NCBI GenBank assembly: GCA_017550335.1
Contig: JAFZPM010000040.1
Location: 1 to 46,573 of the forward strand
Reading direction: 5' to 3'
DNA from: Paludibacteraceae bacterium
GTDB lineage: Bacteria; Bacteroidota; Bacteroidia; Bacteroidales; Paludibacteraceae
Length of the DNA: 46,573 nucleotides
The translations under genes and the position numbers were made by a program. Below, piece by piece: positions 44,794 to 46,573 of this stretch (positions within the stretch are counted from its first letter, which is position 1; each line of letters opens with the position of its first letter). The notes beneath the pieces are model-generated. The model had not been told where the DNA came from and did no database searches. It worked only from the letters and a program-made list of their open reading frames with translations.

Positions 44794-44896
44794 AGGGCGT
44801 TGCCCTGGGCTATATGTGTTGTGGCCTTTCAGGCCGTAGGGATGAGTAAGTATAGAATGTCGACACGTTCGGAAACGTAAATCACATCCCGTCAAC
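44794..44896 (-). repeat. Triple-hairpin element, copy 4 (3' of J-domain gene copy 3)
   Basis: It is nearly identical to copy 2 over the last 90 bp, but one arm of the distal hairpin is cut (AGGGC-GTT-GCCCTGGG). The identity with copy 2 continues through the microrepeats into the J-domain coding sequence, which shows a shared duplication or gene conversion tract of about 200 bp. Confidence 0.85.
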
Positions 44897-44927
44897 TCTT
44901 AATTCTTAATTCTTAACTCTTAATTCT

Positions 44928-46256
44928 CTACATTCCCTTTTCCAGCCGAATAAGGTCATACGCCTCCATGACCTGTCGGAACTGGTCAGCCGAGATCTTA
45001 CGGTCCATGTCGGTCGCGTCGCTCGGCAGGCGGTCAGGGTGGTACTTTTTGGCCAATAGGCGGAAGGCCGCTTTGATCTCCGGTTCGGTGGCGGTGGTGA
45101 GGAGGCCCAATTGGTTGTAGGCCTGCGTCAGTTTGTAGCCGAAGGTAGACGATTTCTTGGTCTGATCCTGCTGTTTTTGCTGTTGTCCTTGTGAGCGATT
45201 ATTCTCCTGCTGCTTCGATTGTTTCCAGTCTGATTTCGCCTTCTCGGAGTTGTTGTTACCACTGGACGATTTCTTTTTGGAGGAAGCGTGGCCCTTCCCC
45301 ATCTGCGTATACTTCTGCTCCAGGTTCATCCAATCTACCTTTAGGATCTTCAGCTCCTGCGCGATACCCCGAAGGATCTCCCATTCCGGCTCAATCACGC
45401 CATCGATGGTATAGGCCACCTGCAGGAGCGCCTTCATCAAGTCCAAGGCAGACGAGTAGTAGAGGCCGGACGCTAGGATATTGCTGCAACACTTACCATA
45501 ACGTAGCATTCTCGGACATGCGTTATAGAATTTGAGCATCTGCATGCAATTATTGACCGAGATATGTTCGGCACCCGTAATGGGATCCTTTTCCAGTCCA
45601 TTAGGGAAGAGCCGCTGGATTCGGTTAAATGCGGGGTGCTTTTCGAAATATAGTTGCGCCACGTCCAACTCATCGTCATCCGCACCGTCATCCTTCCGCA
45701 TCACCCAAGAGAAGAGGGCAATGACGGACATGGCGGACGTGTATAACTTCCTTTTGTCAGATTCGTCATGTATAACACCTCCTTGTAGGAGGGTATTGTT
45801 TTGGAAAATCCTGTTCCTTGCGCGTTTGCCGCCTCCCGCCCTGATTGGTTCATCGAACTGGTCTGATTTGCGGTTGGTTTGCGACGATTGGTATGTATTC
45901 TCATTGGAATTGTCACTGTCATACGAGGTATCCTCTTTCCGTTTATATCTCGTGTCATCCTGATCGGTATTGTCTTGATTACTGTAGTTATAGGAGGTGC
46001 CCTCCTTCCGTTTATATCTTGTGTAATCCTGATCGGTTTTATCCTGATTATTGTAGCTATTTGAGTTGTTTGTGTTATTTGACGTTTGAGCCGTGTCTTC
46101 TCCATTTTTTTCATCTTCATATGACAAAATCGCAATAATAATACCTACTATTATCGCGATACAAAAAATGGGTATTAAAGTCTTTGTCAGGGACGCGAGC
46201 AGAATCCCTAACAGAACCAATAAAAAGATTTTAGTAGTGGAGTTCATATAAGACAT
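44928..46256 (-). CDS. DjlA-like membrane-anchored J-domain protein, copy 3
   Basis: The 442-residue protein has a hydrophobic N-terminus, probably two membrane segments (residues 9-45), and a long polar linker (about 50-150) with two copies of a 23-residue repeat (NQDKTDQDYTRYKRKEGT and its near copy). A TerB-like domain (about 170-320; VMRKDDGADDDEL and YTIDGVIEPEWEIL) and a Ser/Lys/Gln/Asn-rich linker follow. The J domain has HPD at 406-408. The start could be the ATG at 46256 or the one at 46247; a -7 box at 46266-46273 is so close that 46247 may be the better start. It is the largest of the array members seen here. Confidence 0.88.
   Translation of the reverse strand: MSYMNSTTKIFLLVLLGILLASLTKTLIPIFCIAIIVGIIIAILSYEDEKNGEDTAQTSNNTNNSNSYNNQDKTDQDYTRYKRKEGTSYNYSNQDNTDQDDTRYKRKEDTSYDSDNSNENTYQSSQTNRKSDQFDEPIRAGGGKRARNRIFQNNTLLQGGVIHDESDKRKLYTSAMSVIALFSWVMRKDDGADDDELDVAQLYFEKHPAFNRIQRLFPNGLEKDPITGAEHISVNNCMQMLKFYNACPRMLRYGKCCSNILASGLYYSSALDLMKALLQVAYTIDGVIEPEWEILRGIAQELKILKVDWMNLEQKYTQMGKGHASSKKKSSSGNNNSEKAKSDWKQSKQQENNRSQGQQQKQQDQTKKSSTFGYKLTQAYNQLGLLTTATEPEIKAAFRLLAKKYHPDRLPSDATDMDRKISADQFRQVMEAYDLIRLEKGM
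45927..46064 (-). repeat. 69-bp tandem repeat inside J-domain gene copy 3
   Basis: Two 69-bp units (45927-45995 and 45996-46064) encode the 23-residue repeat with core TRYKRKE. The length is a multiple of three, so gain or loss of a unit keeps the frame. Confidence 0.85.
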
Positions 46257-46265
46257 TTATTTCCA

Positions 46266-46273
46266 CAAAAATA
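46266..46273 (-). promoter_or_regulatory. -7 box of J-domain gene copy 3
   Basis: TATTTTTG on the minus strand, 9 nt from ATG 46256 and 18 nt from ATG 46247. The sequence around it (CACAAAAATATAAAA on the plus strand) is shared with the copy 2 promoter. Confidence 0.45.
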
Positions 46274-46356
46274 TAAAATTCTGTTTTAAGTTCATAATCC
46301 GTTGGGCAGGCAAGGAGGGCATTTTTCCGATGGAAACGTATATTTTATGATAAAAT

Positions 46357-46403
46357 ATAGAATATCGGCACGTTCGGCAATGTAAATCACATTCCGTCAA
46401 TTC
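46357..46403 (-). repeat. Partial triple-hairpin element
   Basis: Only the proximal part is present: GACGGAATGTGATT and the CGTTCGGCAATG region, without the GGCC and CCCAGGG hairpins. It follows directly after copy 5. Confidence 0.7.
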
Positions 46404-46404
46404 C

Positions 46405-46492
46405 CCCAGGGCGTTGCCCTGGGCTAGATAATGTGGTGGCCTTTCAGGCCGTGGGGATATGCGAGTGTAGAATGTCGGCACGTTCAGTAATT
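46405..46492 (-). repeat. Triple-hairpin element, copy 5 (3' of J-domain gene copy 4)
   Basis: CCCAGGGCGTTGCCCTGGG, GGCCTTTCAGGCC and a decayed CACGTTCAGTAA are present, again reading in the same direction as the J-domain gene that ends at 46543. A small open frame here (46257-46481) is not a gene. Confidence 0.8.
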
Positions 46493-46542
46493 AATGAGAC
46501 GCCCCTAAAATTCTTAAGTCTTAATTCTTAATTCTTAATTCT

Positions 46543-46573
46543 CTACATTCCCTTCTCCAATCGTATAAGGTCA
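46543..46573 (-). CDS. Fourth J-domain gene, 3' end only (cut by the window edge)
   Basis: The last codons before the right edge read DLIRLEKGM followed by TAG, identical to the end of copies 2 and 3. The microrepeats after it are also the same. The array therefore has at least four members and continues beyond the window. Confidence 0.8.
   Translation of the reverse strand, partial: DLIRLEKGM

Overview
The window looks like a chromosomal segment of a member of the Bacteroidota, most likely order Bacteroidales. Four observations support this. Many genes are preceded by the TAnnTTTG -7 box of this phylum, often with a TTTG-like -33 box, and lack Shine-Dalgarno sites. Several secreted proteins end in type IX secretion (T9SS) sorting domains. 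The tmRNA encodes the tag GENNFALAA. The gene order purH-mreB-mreC-mreD-mrdA-rodA is typical of the phylum. Species cannot be named from the sequence alone.

Layout. 1-0.6 kb: a tandem array of about 190/210-bp hairpin-rich units. 0.7-4.6 kb: a calcium-loop-like lipoprotein, ftsY, rimO and a second lipoprotein. 4.6-5.1 kb: tmRNA with its own promoter and terminator. 5.2-12.5 kb: a leftward purH-mreBCD-mrdA-rodA operon, the cell-elongation machinery behind a purine gene. 12.7-14.7 kb: an M13 lipoprotein peptidase, divergent from rpoN (sigma-54) and a PAP2-like membrane protein. 17.4-22.6 kb: an AddB-like PD-(D/E)XK protein with proA upstream, then tcdA. 22.6-33.4 kb: a surface and secretion region with a T9SS type B protein, three CotH-kinase-family proteins (two with lamin-tail domains and T9SS type A tails) and a polysaccharide flippase. 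33.7-36.3 kb: a torF-like porin, glnK and amt nitrogen operon behind three evenly spaced palindromes. 36.7 kb: an Lrp/AsnC regulator. 37.5-41.0 kb: sufBCD for Fe-S cluster assembly. 41.1-41.8 kb: a four-helix-bundle/zinc-finger protein. 42.0 kb to the right edge: a tandem array of at least four membrane-anchored DjlA-like J-domain proteins, separated by copies of a triple-hairpin element.

Most of the window is core housekeeping. The parts that ordinary annotation does not explain are the J-domain paralogue array with near-identical C-termini and divergent N-termini and linkers, the triple-hairpin element found 3' of genes in one orientation, the phased palindromes before torF-glnK-amt, the dyad over the -33 region of the four-helix gene, the structured leader of the largest CotH gene, and the alternating hairpin array at the left edge. 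All functional statements come from reading motifs; no database search was possible.
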